A stretch of 64,000 nucleotides of DNA from Theropithecus gelada. Taxonomy: Eukaryota; Chordata; Mammalia; Primates; Cercopithecidae. Of the stretch, positions 1-9,988 are shown in pieces. The DNA lies in contig NC_037673.1 in NCBI RefSeq assembly GCF_003255815.1, forward strand, positions 160,372,793 to 160,436,792, read 5' to 3'. Position 1 is the first letter of the stretch. Each line of letters opens with the position of its first letter. The position numbers were made by a program, and so were the translations under genes. The notes below the pieces were generated by a model. It searched no databases, was not told the origin of the DNA, and saw only the letters and a list, made by a program, of their open reading frames with translations.

Positions 1-94
1 GTCTGTATTTGAAGACAACAAAATAACTTCTTTAAATCACTTTACTTTTAAGCATACTTAAGTTTTAAAAATAAATTTTGCTGAAAACAGTGGG

Positions 95-345
95 TAGTAA
101 TAATAATAGCTAACATTTATTGATACTTGCCAATGGCATAGGCAGAGGCAATGTTCTAAGAGCTTTCAGGTATTGAACGTATTTAATTCTCATGAAAACT
201 CTATCAGGTAGCCAATATTATTTTCATTTTACAGAAAAGAAGACTGTTTCTAAGACAGTCTAAATAGCTTGTTCAGAAACACGTAAGGGGCCAAATTTAG
301 AAGCTATGCAGCCTGGTTCCAGACCACATACTCCTACTCATACAC
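95..345 (+). repeat. MIR SINE, diverged
   Basis: The stretch begins with 'agctaacatttattgatact', then has 'gttctaagagctttcaggta', 'attctcatgaaaactct', 'cattttacagaaaagaag' and a GGTTCCAGACC-like tail. This is the order of the MIR core and tail in sense orientation, with many substitutions. An identical inverted copy lies at 9160-9410 because the whole arm is duplicated. Confidence 0.7.
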
Positions 346-1311
346 CTATAATGTACCTATGCTGTTACAACATTAGATAATAAACACTTTGTCCTGTTTT
401 AAGACTACAAATTTAAAGGATAATTGGAAAAGTTTCTCTTGCCTAGAGAAAAAATACAATTTTTTAAGATAATGCGTCATAACTATGTGTATTATGCTTA
501 CTGAAATAGTTATATTTGTACTTCCTTGAATCAATGTATACTAAATGTGCTTCAAAAGAAATCTGTAGAAACCTGTCTCCTTAGACATCAAATGATAGGC
601 AATAACTGGATGTATATCTGATGGAAGTATTTTCCCTCATATTCGATTAATATTTTAAATTATGTGCTATGCTTAACTATAACATACCAAAAATAATTGA
701 AAACTATTTTTATTGTACAATTAATAAAATATTACAGACTTGTAAAATCTATGATAAATCATTTTTATTTACAACTGTCAGGCATTGGTGACGTTTAGTA
801 ATGTAGTATGCATAACCTACAATTGCTTTTTAGTCTTTAATAGGTTAATCTCTTCTCACAGACAAATTGCAGGCACAAACTCACCTTAGCTGCTTTAGCA
901 TACTCACTTTACATTTGATTTGTCTAACTCAAAGGTCTTTACATAACAACAACAACAACAAATCTACTCATGTAAATTTACTCTTCCAAGTAAAATAGTA
1001 TAACAAACATATGGGTTACATAGGCCATACCAGATGGTGCAGGCCTGTGCTCACATAGTTTGTGCATAGAGAACAAGATAAAGCACAGTGTTGTAAATCT
1101 TCATTTGTATCCTGTCTGGAACAGAAGTTTTTATTGTTCCATCAAACTGTCCAATCTATTACTAAGATCTGTCACATTTTCTTTTATAACAATTCTTTTA
1201 TTTATAGCAAAAAATTTCTACCAGTTTTCTGTCATTTGAATCACTGCCATGTGATCCTCATGATCTGCCTTAAAAGAAGCCCACAACATTATCGTTTAAT
1301 TTCTTCTTCAC
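346..1311. other. Unassigned AT-rich flank of the young L1
   Basis: I see no gene or recognisable repeat here apart from a short (CAA)n run near 946-961. A 92-codon open frame at 1062-1340 starts with GTG, crosses into the L1 5' end, has no recognisable motif and is probably chance. The last bases before the L1 are T- and C-rich ('tttaatttcttcttca'). The target-site duplication cannot be tested because the L1 3' end is absent. Confidence 0.6.
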
Positions 1312-2362
1312 GGAGGGGGCGGAGCAAGATGGCCGAATAGGAACACCTCCAGTCTCCAACTCCCAGCGCCAGCGACACAGAAGACCTGTGATATCTGCAT
1401 TTTCAACTGAGGTACTGGGTTCATCTCACTGGGGAGTGCCGGACGATCGGTGCTGGTCAGCTGCTGCAGCCCGACCAGCAAGAGCTGAAGCAGGGCGAGG
1501 CATCGCCTCACCTGGGAAGTGCAAGGGGGAAGGGAATCCCTTTTCCTAGCCAGGGGAACTGAGACACACAACACCTGGAAAATCGGGTAACTCCCACCCC
1601 AATATTGCGCTTTAAGCAAACAGGCACACCAGGAGATCATATCCCACACCTGGCCGGGAGGGTCCCACGCCCACGGAGCCTCCCTCATTGCTAGCACAGC
1701 AGTCTGTGATCTACCAGCAAGGCAGCAGCGAGGCTGGGGGAGGGGCGCCCGCCATTGCTGAGGCTTAAGTAGGTAAACAAAGCTGCTGGGAAGCTCCAAC
1801 TGGGTGGAGCTCACAGCAGCTCAAGGAAACCTGCCGGTCTCTGTAGACTCCACCTCTGGGGACAGCGCACAGCTACACAACAACAACAACAACAACAACA
1901 AAAAAAAAGCAGCAGAAACCTCTGCAGACGCCAACGACTCTGTCTGACAGCTTTGAAGAGAGCAGTGGATCTCCCAACACGGAGGTTGAGATCTGAGAAG
2001 GGACAGACTGCCTGCTCAAGTGGGTCCCTGACCCCTGAGTAGCCTAACTGGGAGACATCCCCCACTAGGGGCAGTCTGACACCCCACACCTCACAGGGTG
2101 GAGTACACCCCTGAGAAGAAGCTTCCAAAGCAAGAATCAGACAGGTACACTCGCTGTTCAGAAATATTCTATCTTCTGCAGCCTCTGCTGCTGATACCCA
2201 GGCAAACAGGGTCTGGAGTGGACCTCAAGCAATCTCCAACAGACCTACAGCTGAGGGTCCTGACTGTTAGAAGGAAAACTATCAAACAGGAAGGACACCT
2301 ACACCAAAACCCCATCAGTACATCACCATCATCAAAGACCAGAGGCAGATAAAACCACAAAG
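1312..2362 (+). promoter_or_regulatory. L1 5' UTR with internal RNA polymerase II promoter
   Basis: GC-rich and CpG-containing, unlike the flanks. The motif 'caagatggcc' at 1326-1335, 15 bases into the element, matches the YY1 site that sets the L1 start site in primate L1s (established knowledge). A (CAA)n/(A)n run lies at about 1877-1908. On the antisense strand a 168-codon frame (1308-1814) lies in the zone where primate L1s carry the antisense ORF0, but its first codon is GTG and I cannot claim it is ORF0. At 1335, 1480, 1520 and 1747 this arm differs from the other, always at a CpG/TpG/CpA position. Confidence 0.88.
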
Positions 2363-3379
2363 GTGGGGAAAAAGCAGGGCAGAAAAGCTGGAAATTCAAA
2401 AAATAAGAGCACATCTCCCCCGGCAAAGGAGCGCAGCTCATCGCCAGCAACGGATCAAAGCTGGACGGAGAATGACTTTGACGAGATGAGAGAAGAAGGC
2501 TTCAGTCCATCAAATTTCTCAGAGCTAAAGGAGGAATTACGTACCCAGCGCAAAGAAACTAAAAATCTTGAAAAAAAAGTGGAAGAATTGACGGCTAGAG
2601 TAATTAATGCAGAGAAGGTCATAAACGAAATGAAAGAGATGAAAACCATGACACGAGAAATACGTGACAAATGCACAAGCTTCCGTAACCGACTCGATCA
2701 ACTGGAAGAAAGAGTATCAGCGATTGAGGATCAAATGAATGAAATGAAGCGAGAAGAGAAACCAAAAGAAAAAAGAAGAAAAAGAAATGAACAAAGCCTG
2801 CAAGAAGTATGGGATTATGTAAAAAGACCAAATCTACGTCTGATTGGGGTGCCTGAAAGTGAGGGGGAAAATGGAACCAAGTTGGAAAACACTCTTCAGG
2901 ATATCATCCAGGAGAACTTCCCCAACCTAGTAGGGCAGGCCAACATTCAAATCCAGGAAATACAGAGAACGCCACAAAGATACTCCTTGAGAAGAGCAAC
3001 TCCAAGACACATAATTGCCAGATACACCAAAGTTGAAATGAAGGAAAAAATCTTAAGGGCAGCCAGAGAGAAAGGTCGGGTTACCCACAAAGGGAAGCCC
3101 ATCAGACTCACAGCAGATCTCTCGGCAGAAACTCTCCAAGCCAGAAGAGAGTGGGGGCCAATATTCAACATTCTTAAAGAAAAGAATTTTAAACCCAGAA
3201 TTTCATATCCAGCCAAACTAAGTTTCATAAGTGAAGGAGAAATAAAATCCTTTACAGATAAGCAAATGCTTAGAGATTTTGTCACCACTAGGCCTGCCTT
3301 ACAAGAGACCCTGAAGGAAGCACTCAACATGGAAAGGAACAACCGGTACCAGCCATTGCAAAAACATGCCAAAATGTAA
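2363..3379 (+). CDS. L1 ORF1: L1 ORF1 protein (RNA-binding chaperone), start codon GTG
   Basis: This is a 338-codon open frame, the same length as human ORF1p, which trimerises on L1 RNA and forms the cytoplasmic ribonucleoprotein needed for retrotransposition. Visible order: a basic Ser/Pro-rich N-terminus; a charged heptad-rich coiled coil at about residues 52-153; an RRM starting near N157 with 'NLRLIGVPES'; and a C-terminal domain with 'RRATPRHIIARYTKVEMKEK' and 'AREKGRV'. It ends at TAA, 63 bases before ORF2. The oddity is codon 1: the sequence reads 'acaaaggtgggg', so the expected ATG is GTG in both arms. The next in-frame ATG is codon 42 (2486), after the basic N-terminus but before the coiled coil. 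The frame is intact; normal initiation is doubtful. Confidence 0.92.
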   Translation: MGKKQGRKAGNSKNKSTSPPAKERSSSPATDQSWTENDFDEMREEGFSPSNFSELKEELRTQRKETKNLEKKVEELTARVINAEKVINEMKEMKTMTREIRDKCTSFRNRLDQLEERVSAIEDQMNEMKREEKPKEKRRKRNEQSLQEVWDYVKRPNLRLIGVPESEGENGTKLENTLQDIIQENFPNLVGQANIQIQEIQRTPQRYSLRRATPRHIIARYTKVEMKEKILRAAREKGRVTHKGKPIRLTADLSAETLQARREWGPIFNILKEKNFKPRISYPAKLSFISEGEIKSFTDKQMLRDFVTTRPALQETLKEALNMERNNRYQPLQKHAKM

Positions 3380-3442
3380 AGACCATCGAGGCTAGGAAGA
3401 AACTGCATCAACTAACGAGCAAAATAACCAGTTAATATCATA

Positions 3443-4504
3443 ATGGCAGGATCAAGTTCACACATAACAATCTTAACCTTAAATGTAAATGGACTAAATG
3501 CTCCAATGAAAAGACACAGACTGGCAAACTGGATAAAGAGTCAAGACCCATCAGTCTGCTGTATTCAGGAGACCCATCTCACACGCAGAGACATACATAG
3601 GCTCAAAATAAAGGGATGGAGGAAGATTTACCAAGCAAATGGAGAACAAAAAAAAGCAGGGGTTGCAATACTAGTCTCTGATAAAACAGACTTTAAACCA
3701 TCAAAGATCAAAAGAGACAAAGAAGGCCATTACATAATGGTAAAGGGATCAATTCAACAGGAAGAGCTAACTATCCTAAATATATATGCACCCAATACAG
3801 GAGCACCCAGATTCATAAAGCAAGTCCTTAGAGACTTACAAAGAGACTTAGACTCCCATACAATAATAATGGGAGACTTCAACACTCCACTGTCAACATT
3901 AGACAGATCAACAAGACAGAAAGTTAACAAGGATATCCAGGAATTGAACTCATCTCTGCAGCAAGCAGACCTAATAGACATCTATAGAACTCTCCACCCC
4001 AAATCAACAGAATATACATTCTTCTCAGCACCACATCGTACTTACTCCAAAATTGACCATATAATTGGAAGTAAAGCACTCCTCAGCAAATGTACAAGAA
4101 CAGAAATTATAACAAACTGTCTCTCAGACCACAGTGCAATCAAACTAGAACTCAGGACTAAGAAACTCAATCAAAACCGCTCAACTACATGGAAACTGAA
4201 CAACCTGCTCCTGAATGACTACTGGGTACATAATGAAATGAAGGCAGAAATAAAGATGTTCTTTGAAACCAATGAGAACAAAGATACAACATACCAGAAT
4301 CTCTGGGACACATTTAAAGCAGTGTGTAGAGGGAAATTTATAGCACTAAATGCCCACAAGAGAAAGCAGGAAAGATCTAAAATTGACACTCTAACATCGC
4401 AATTAAAAGAACTAGAGAAGCAAGAGCAAACACATTCGAAAGCTAGCAGAAGGCTAGAAATAACTAAGATCAGAGCAGAACTGAAGGAGATAGAGACACA
4501 AAAA
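3443..4504 (+). CDS. L1 ORF2: L1 ORF2 protein, N-terminal 354 codons (endonuclease domain), cut by gap
   Basis: ORF2p nicks target DNA and reverse transcribes L1 RNA at the nick. The frame starts at a true ATG in 'cataatggcagg'. Residues 1 to about 239 form the APE-like endonuclease. The catalytic and binding residues known in human L1 are all present: N14, E43 in 'CCIQETH', Y115, D145 and N147 in 'GDFN', T192, D205 and the S228-D229-H230 triad. A linker follows to codon 354, then N. The reverse transcriptase and Cys-rich domains are not in the window. A 530-codon reading through the N block into the opposite arm is an artefact and should not be taken as a protein. Confidence 0.92.
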
Positions 4505-5002
4505 NNNNNNNNNNNNNNNNNNNNNNNNNNNNNNNNNNNNNNNNNNNNNNNNNNNNNNNNNNNNNNNNNNNNNNNNNNNNNNNNNNNNNNNNNNNNNNNN
4601 NNNNNNNNNNNNNNNNNNNNNNNNNNNNNNNNNNNNNNNNNNNNNNNNNNNNNNNNNNNNNNNNNNNNNNNNNNNNNNNNNNNNNNNNNNNNNNNNNNNN
4701 NNNNNNNNNNNNNNNNNNNNNNNNNNNNNNNNNNNNNNNNNNNNNNNNNNNNNNNNNNNNNNNNNNNNNNNNNNNNNNNNNNNNNNNNNNNNNNNNNNNN
4801 NNNNNNNNNNNNNNNNNNNNNNNNNNNNNNNNNNNNNNNNNNNNNNNNNNNNNNNNNNNNNNNNNNNNNNNNNNNNNNNNNNNNNNNNNNNNNNNNNNNN
4901 NNNNNNNNNNNNNNNNNNNNNNNNNNNNNNNNNNNNNNNNNNNNNNNNNNNNNNNNNNNNNNNNNNNNNNNNNNNNNNNNNNNNNNNNNNNNNNNNNNNN
5001 NN
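4505..5002. other. Assembly gap (498 N)
   Basis: A run of 498 N lies at the centre of the palindrome, between two inverted copies of ORF2 cut at the same codon. About 3 kb of L1 (RT domain to 3' end) would be needed to finish either copy, so the gap is far too short to hold two finished elements and its length may be arbitrary. Confidence 0.99.
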
Positions 5003-6062
5003 TTTGTGTCTCTATCTCCTTCAGTTCTGCTCTGATCTTAGTTATTTCTAGCCTTCTGCTAGCTTTCGAATGTGTTTGCTCTTGCTTCTCTAGTTCTTTT
5101 AATTGCGATGTTAGAGTGTCAATTTTTGATCTTTCCTGCTTTCTCTTGTGGGCATTTAGTGCTATAAATTTCCCTCTACACACTGCTTTAAATGTGTCCC
5201 AGAGATTCTGGTATGTTGTATCTTTGTTCTCATTGGTTTCAAAGAACATCTTTATTTCTGCCTTCATTTCATTATGTACCCAGTAGTCATTCAGGAGCAG
5301 GTTGTTCAGTTTCCATGTAGTTGAGCGGTTTTGATTGAGTTTCTTAGTCCTGAGTTCTAGTTTGATTGCACTGTGGTCTGAGAGACAGTTTGTTATAATT
5401 TCTGTTCTTGTACATTTGCTGAGGAGTGCTTTACTTCCAATTATATGGTCAATTTTGGAGTAAGTACGATGTGGTGCTGAGAAGAATGTATATTCTGTTG
5501 ATTTGGGGTGGAGAGTTCTATAGATGTCTATTAGGTCTGCTTGCTGCAGAGATGAGTTCAATTCCTGGATATCCTTGTTAACTTTCTGTCTTGTTGATCT
5601 GTCTAATGTTGACAGTGGAGTGTTGAAGTCTCCCATTATTATTGTATGGGAGTCTAAGTCTCTTTGTAAGTCTCTAAGGACTTGCTTTATGAATCTGGGT
5701 GCTCCTGTATTGGGTGCATATATATTTAGGATAGTTAGCTCTTCCTGTTGAATTGATCCCTTTACCATTATGTAATGGCCTTCTTTGTCTCTTTTGATCT
5801 TTGATGGTTTAAAGTCTGTTTTATCAGAGACTAGTATTGCAACCCCTGCTTTTTTTTGTTCTCCATTTGCTTGGTAAATCTTCCTCCATCCCTTTATTTT
5901 GAGCCTATGTATGTCTCTGCGTGTGAGATGGGTCTCCTGAATACAGCAGACTGATGGGTCTTGACTCTTTATCCAGTTTGCCAGTCTGTGTCTTTTCATT
6001 GGAGCATTTAGTCCATTTACATTTAAGGTTAAGATTGTTATGTGTGAACTTGATCCTGCCAT
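5003..6062 (-). CDS. L1 ORF2: L1 ORF2 N-terminal part, right-arm copy
   Basis: ATG at 6062-6060 on the minus strand. The translation is identical to the left-arm copy over the endonuclease domain and linker, with N14, E43, Y115, D145, N147, T192, D205 and S228-D229-H230 kept, and it is cut at codon 354 by the gap. It should not be counted as a second gene until the palindrome is shown to be real. Confidence 0.9.
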
Positions 6063-6125
6063 TATGATATTAACTGGTTATTTTGCTCGTTAGTTGATGC
6101 AGTTTCTTCCTAGCCTCGATGGTCT

Positions 6126-7142
6126 TTACATTTTGGCATGTTTTTGCAATGGCTGGTACCGGTTGTTCCTTTCCATGTTGAGTGCTTCCTTCAGGGTCTC
6201 TTGTAAGGCAGGCCTAGTGGTGACAAAATCTCTAAGCATTTGCTTATCTGTAAAGGATTTTATTTCTCCTTCACTTATGAAACTTAGTTTGGCTGGATAT
6301 GAAATTCTGGGTTTAAAATTCTTTTCTTTAAGAATGTTGAATATTGGCCCCCACTCTCTTCTGGCTTGGAGAGTTTCTGCCGAGAGATCTGCTGTGAGTC
6401 TGATGGGCTTCCCTTTGTGGGTAACCCGACCTTTCTCTCTGGCTGCCCTTAAGATTTTTTCCTTCATTTCAACTTTGGTGTATCTGGCAATTATGTGTCT
6501 TGGAGTTGCTCTTCTCAAGGAGTATCTTTGTGGCGTTCTCTGTATTTCCTGGATTTGAATGTTGGCCTGCCCTACTAGGTTGGGGAAGTTCTCCTGGATG
6601 ATATCCTGAAGAGTGTTTTCCAACTTGGTTCCATTTTCCCCCTCACTTTCAGGCACCCCAATCAGACGTAGATTTGGTCTTTTTACATAATCCCATACTT
6701 CTTGCAGGCTTTGTTCGTTTCTTTTTCTTCTTTTTTCTTTTGGTTTCTCTTCTCGCTTCATTTCATTCATTTGATCCTCAATCGCTGATACTCTTTCTTC
6801 CAGTTGATCGAGTCGGTTACGGAAGCTTGTGCATTTGTCACGTATTTCTCGTGTCATGGTTTTCATCTCTTTCATTTCGTTTATGACCTTCTCTGCATTA
6901 ATTACTCTAGCCGTCAATTCTTCCACTTTTTTTTCAAGATTTTTAGTTTCTTTGCGCTGGGTACGTAATTCCTCCTTTAGCTCTGAGAAATTTGATGGAC
7001 TGAAGCCTTCTTCTCTCATCTCGTCAAAGTCATTCTCCGTCCAGCTTTGATCCGTTGCTGGCGATGAGCTGCGCTCCTTTGCCGGGGGAGATGTGCTCTT
7101 ATTTTTTGAATTTCCAGCTTTTCTGCCCTGCTTTTTCCCCAC
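6126..7142 (-). CDS. L1 ORF1: L1 ORF1, right-arm copy, start codon GTG
   Basis: A 338-codon frame with the same protein as 2363-3379. The only coding difference from the left arm is a synonymous C/T at 6717 (Asn codon). The first codon is again GTG, so the loss of ATG predates the divergence of the two arms or both derive from one read-level consensus. Confidence 0.9.
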   Translation of the reverse strand: MGKKQGRKAGNSKNKSTSPPAKERSSSPATDQSWTENDFDEMREEGFSPSNFSELKEELRTQRKETKNLEKKVEELTARVINAEKVINEMKEMKTMTREIRDKCTSFRNRLDQLEERVSAIEDQMNEMKREEKPKEKRRKRNEQSLQEVWDYVKRPNLRLIGVPESEGENGTKLENTLQDIIQENFPNLVGQANIQIQEIQRTPQRYSLRRATPRHIIARYTKVEMKEKILRAAREKGRVTHKGKPIRLTADLSAETLQARREWGPIFNILKEKNFKPRISYPAKLSFISEGEIKSFTDKQMLRDFVTTRPALQETLKEALNMERNNRYQPLQKHAKM

Positions 7143-8193
7143 CTTTGTGGTTTTATCTGCCTCTGGTCTTTGATGATGGTGATGTACTGATGGGGTTTTG
7201 GTGTAGGTGTCCTTCCTGTTTGATAGTTTTCCTTCTAACAGTCAGGACCCTCAGCTGTAGGTCTGTTGGAGATTGCTTGAGGTCCACTCCAGACCCTGTT
7301 TGCCTGGGTATCAGCAGCAGAGGCTGCAGAAGATAGAATATTTCTGAACAGCGAGTGTACCTGTCTGATTCTTGCTTTGGAAGCTTCTTCTCAGGGGTGT
7401 ACTCCACCCTGTGAGGTGTGGGGTGTCAGACTGCCCCTAGTGGGGGATGTCTCCCAGTTAGGCTACTCAGGGGTCAGGGACCCACTTGAGCAGGCAGTCT
7501 GTCCCTTCTCAGATCTCAACCTCCGTGTTGGGAGATCCACTGCTCTCTTCAAAGCTGTCAGACAGAGTCGTTGGCGTCTGCAGAGGTTTCTGCTGCTTTT
7601 TTTTTGTTGTTGTTGTTGTTGTTGTTGTGTAGCTGTGCGCTGTCCCCAGAGGTGGAGTCTACAGAGACCGGCAGGTTTCCTTGAGCTGCTGTGAGCTCCA
7701 CCCAGTTGGAGCTTCCCAGCAGCTTTGTTTACCTACTTAAGCCTCAGCAATGGCGGGTGCCCCTCCCCCAGCCTCGCTGCTGCCTTGCTGGTAGATCACA
7801 GACTGCTGTGCTAGCAATGAGGGAGGCTCCGTGGGCGTGGGACCCTCCCGGCCAGGTGTGGGATATGATCTCCTGGTGTGCCTGTTTGCTTAAAGCGCAA
7901 TATTGGGGTGGGAGTTACCCGATTTTCCAGGTGTTGTGTGTCTCAGTTCCCCTGGCTAGGAAAAGGGATTCCCTTCCCCCTTGCGCTTCCCAGGTGAGGC
8001 GATGCCTCGCCCTGCTTCAGCTCTCGCTGGTCGGGCTGCAGCAGCTGACCAGCACCGATCGTCCGGCACTCCCCAGTGAGATGAACCCAGTACCTCAGTT
8101 GAAAATGCAGATATCACAGGTCTTCTGTGTCGCTGGCGCTGGGAGTTGGAGACTGGAGGTGTTCCTATTTGGCCATCTTGCTCCGCCCCCTCC
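7143..8193 (-). promoter_or_regulatory. L1 5' UTR/promoter, right-arm copy
   Basis: Mirror of 1312-2362. The YY1 motif is kept; the base following 'caagatggcc' differs in context (8170: 'gccaaatagg' here, 'gccgaatagg' in the left arm). It differs from the left arm also at 7758, 7985 and 8025. Confidence 0.85.
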
Positions 8194-9159
8194 GTGAAGA
8201 AGAAATTAAACGATAATGTTGTGGGCTTCTTTTAAGGCAGATCATGAGGATCACATGGCAGTGATTCAAATGACAGAAAACTGGTAGAAATTTTTTGCTA
8301 TAAATAAAAGAATTGTTATAAAAGAAAATGTGACAGATCTTAGTAATAGATTGGACAGTTTGATGGAACAATAAAAACTTCTGTTCCAGACAGGATACAA
8401 ATGAAGATTTACAACACTGTGCTTTATCTTGTTCTCTATGCACAAACTATGTGAGCACAGGCCTGCACCATCTGGTATGGCCTATGTAACCCATATGTTT
8501 GTTATACTATTTTACTTGGAAGAGTAAATTTACATGAGTAGATTTGTTGTTGTTGTTGTTATGTAAAGACCTTTGAGTTAGACAAATCAAATGTAAAGTG
8601 AGTATGCTAAAGCAGCTAAGGTGAGTTTGTGCCTGCAATTTGTCTGTGAGAAGAGATTAACCTATTAAAGACTAAAAAGCAATTGTAGGTTATGCATACT
8701 ACATTACTAAACGTCACCAATGCCTGACAGTTGTAAATAAAAATGATTTATCATAGATTTTACAAGTCTGTAATATTTTATTAATTGTACAATAAAAATA
8801 GTTTTCAATTATTTTTGGTATGTTATAGTTAAGCATAGCACATAATTTAAAATATTAATCGAATATGAGGGAAAATACTTCCATCAGATATACATCCAGT
8901 TATTGCCTATCATTTGATGTCTAAGGAGACAGGTTTCTACAGATTTCTTTTGAAGCACATTTAGTATACATTGATTCAAGGAAGTACAAATATAACTATT
9001 TCAGTAAGCATAATACACATAGTTATGACGCATTATCTTAAAAAATTGTATTTTTTCTCTAGGCAAGAGAAACTTTTCCAATTATCCTTTAAATTTGTAG
9101 TCTTAAAACAGGATAAAGTGTTTATTATCTAATGTTGTAACAGCATAGGTACATTATAG

Positions 9160-9410
9160 GTGTATGAGTAGGAGTATGTGGTCTGGAACCAGGCTGCATA
9201 GCTTCTAAATTTGGCCCCTTACGTGTTTCTGAACAAGCTATTTAGACTGTCTTAGAAACAGTCTTCTTTTCTGTAAAATGAAAATAATATTGGCTACCTG
9301 ATAGAGTTTTCATGAGAATTAAATACGTTCAATACCTGAAAGCTCTTAGAACATTGCCTCTGCCTATGCCATTGGCAAGTATCAATAAATGTTAGCTATT
9401 ATTATTACTA
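9160..9410 (-). repeat. MIR SINE, mirrored copy
   Basis: Reverse complement of the MIR at 95-345, present because the whole arm is duplicated. Confidence 0.68.
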
Positions 9411-9586
9411 CCCACTGTTTTCAGCAAAATTTATTTTTAAAACTTAAGTATGCTTAAAAGTAAAGTGATTTAAAGAAGTTATTTTGTTGTCTTCAAATAC
9501 AGACAGAAAAATGAGAAGTGAAGAGTTTTGTATTAAAAAAGAAGTGAAGAAAGTTATACATACATAACATATAAGTATCTTTGGGG

Positions 9587-9772
9587 TGATATGGGTTGAA
9601 TTATTTCTCCACCCAAAATTTATTTACTGAAGTCTTCATTTCATTGTGACTGTCTTTGGAGTTGTAGCCTTTGGAAGCTACTTAGGGTTAGCTGAGTTCA
9701 TGACAGTAGGGCCTGCATGATGCAATTTGTGTCCTTGTGTCCTTATTAGAAAGAGAGCAGTGTTTTTTCTCT

Positions 9773-9806
<34 letters not shown>

Positions 9807-9988
9807 CTTTAAGGATACTGTGAGAAGGTGGCCATCTGTAAGCCAGGAGGAGGTTCTTCACCAGTAACCTAAGTAGGCAGCATCTTGATCTTGGACTTGC
9901 CACTATACAGGACTGTGAGAAATAAATGTCTATTGTTTAAATCACCCAAGCTATGATACTGTGTAATAGCATCTTGAGCAGATGATTA
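9587..9988 (+). repeat. MaLR-type solo LTR
   Basis: Starts 'tgatatgggttgaatt', contains 'cttgatcttggacttgcc' and 'gtgagaaataaatgtctatt', and ends in a worn version of the '...gactaagaca' LTR end. This is the layout of MST/MLT1-like MaLR LTRs in sense orientation. A (CT)14 microsatellite (9776-9804) has grown inside it. No internal retroviral region follows, so it is a solo LTR. Confidence 0.65.
9776..9804. repeat. (CT)n microsatellite
   Basis: Pure CT dinucleotide run of about 14 units inside the MaLR LTR. Confidence 0.95.

Larger units (their letters stand above)
1..4504 (+). repeat. Left arm of a 4.5-kb near-perfect inverted repeat
   Basis: Bases 1-4502 are the reverse complement of 5003-9504; the partner of base i is 9505-i throughout, so there is no net insertion or deletion. 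By eye I find six mismatches, at 391, 1335, 1480, 1520, 1747 and 2788. The arm contains about 1.31 kb of flank and the 5' half of a young L1, then runs into a block of N. The arm may continue upstream of base 1, outside the window. It may be an assembly artefact or a true palindrome. Confidence 0.95.
1312..4504 (+). mobile_element. Young LINE-1 (L1PA lineage, Old World monkey type), 5' half
   Basis: The element begins 'ggagggggcggagcaagatg', the standard primate L1 5' end with its YY1 site. It continues through a 1.05-kb 5' UTR, an uninterrupted ORF1 frame, a 63-bp spacer and ORF2 up to codon 354, where the N block starts. Frames are free of stops and frameshifts, which indicates recent insertion. 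The 5' UTR differs from human L1HS at many places, consistent with a monkey-specific lineage (inference). RT, Cys-rich domain, 3' UTR, poly(A) and target-site duplication are missing. The same half appears inverted at 5003-8193. Confidence 0.93.
5003..8193 (-). mobile_element. Inverted copy of the young L1 5' half
   Basis: Same element as at 1312-4504 on the opposite strand, cut by the gap at almost the same base (two fewer A residues). The two L1 halves point towards each other, 3' ends in the gap. Five of the six arm differences fall in the L1 and do not break any frame. Two independent insertions cannot explain it, because the flank beyond the L1 5' end is mirrored too. Confidence 0.92.
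5003..9504 (-). repeat. Right arm of the 4.5-kb near-perfect inverted repeat
   Basis: Reverse complement of 1-4502. Base 9504 pairs with base 1, so the visible match ends only because the window ends; whether 9505 onward is mirrored upstream of the window cannot be seen. Differences from the left arm are at 6717, 7758, 7985, 8025, 8170 and 9114. Confidence 0.95.

Noticed and set aside
2098..2352. An 84-codon frame upstream of ORF1
   Set aside because: It lies in the L1 5' UTR, begins with GTG and has no motif; the same frame appears mirrored only because the arm is duplicated.
3443..5035. A 530-codon ORF2 frame crossing the N block (and its mirror at 4470-6062)
   Set aside because: The frame passes through 498 unknown bases and ends in the antisense of the other arm; only codons 1-354 are real.
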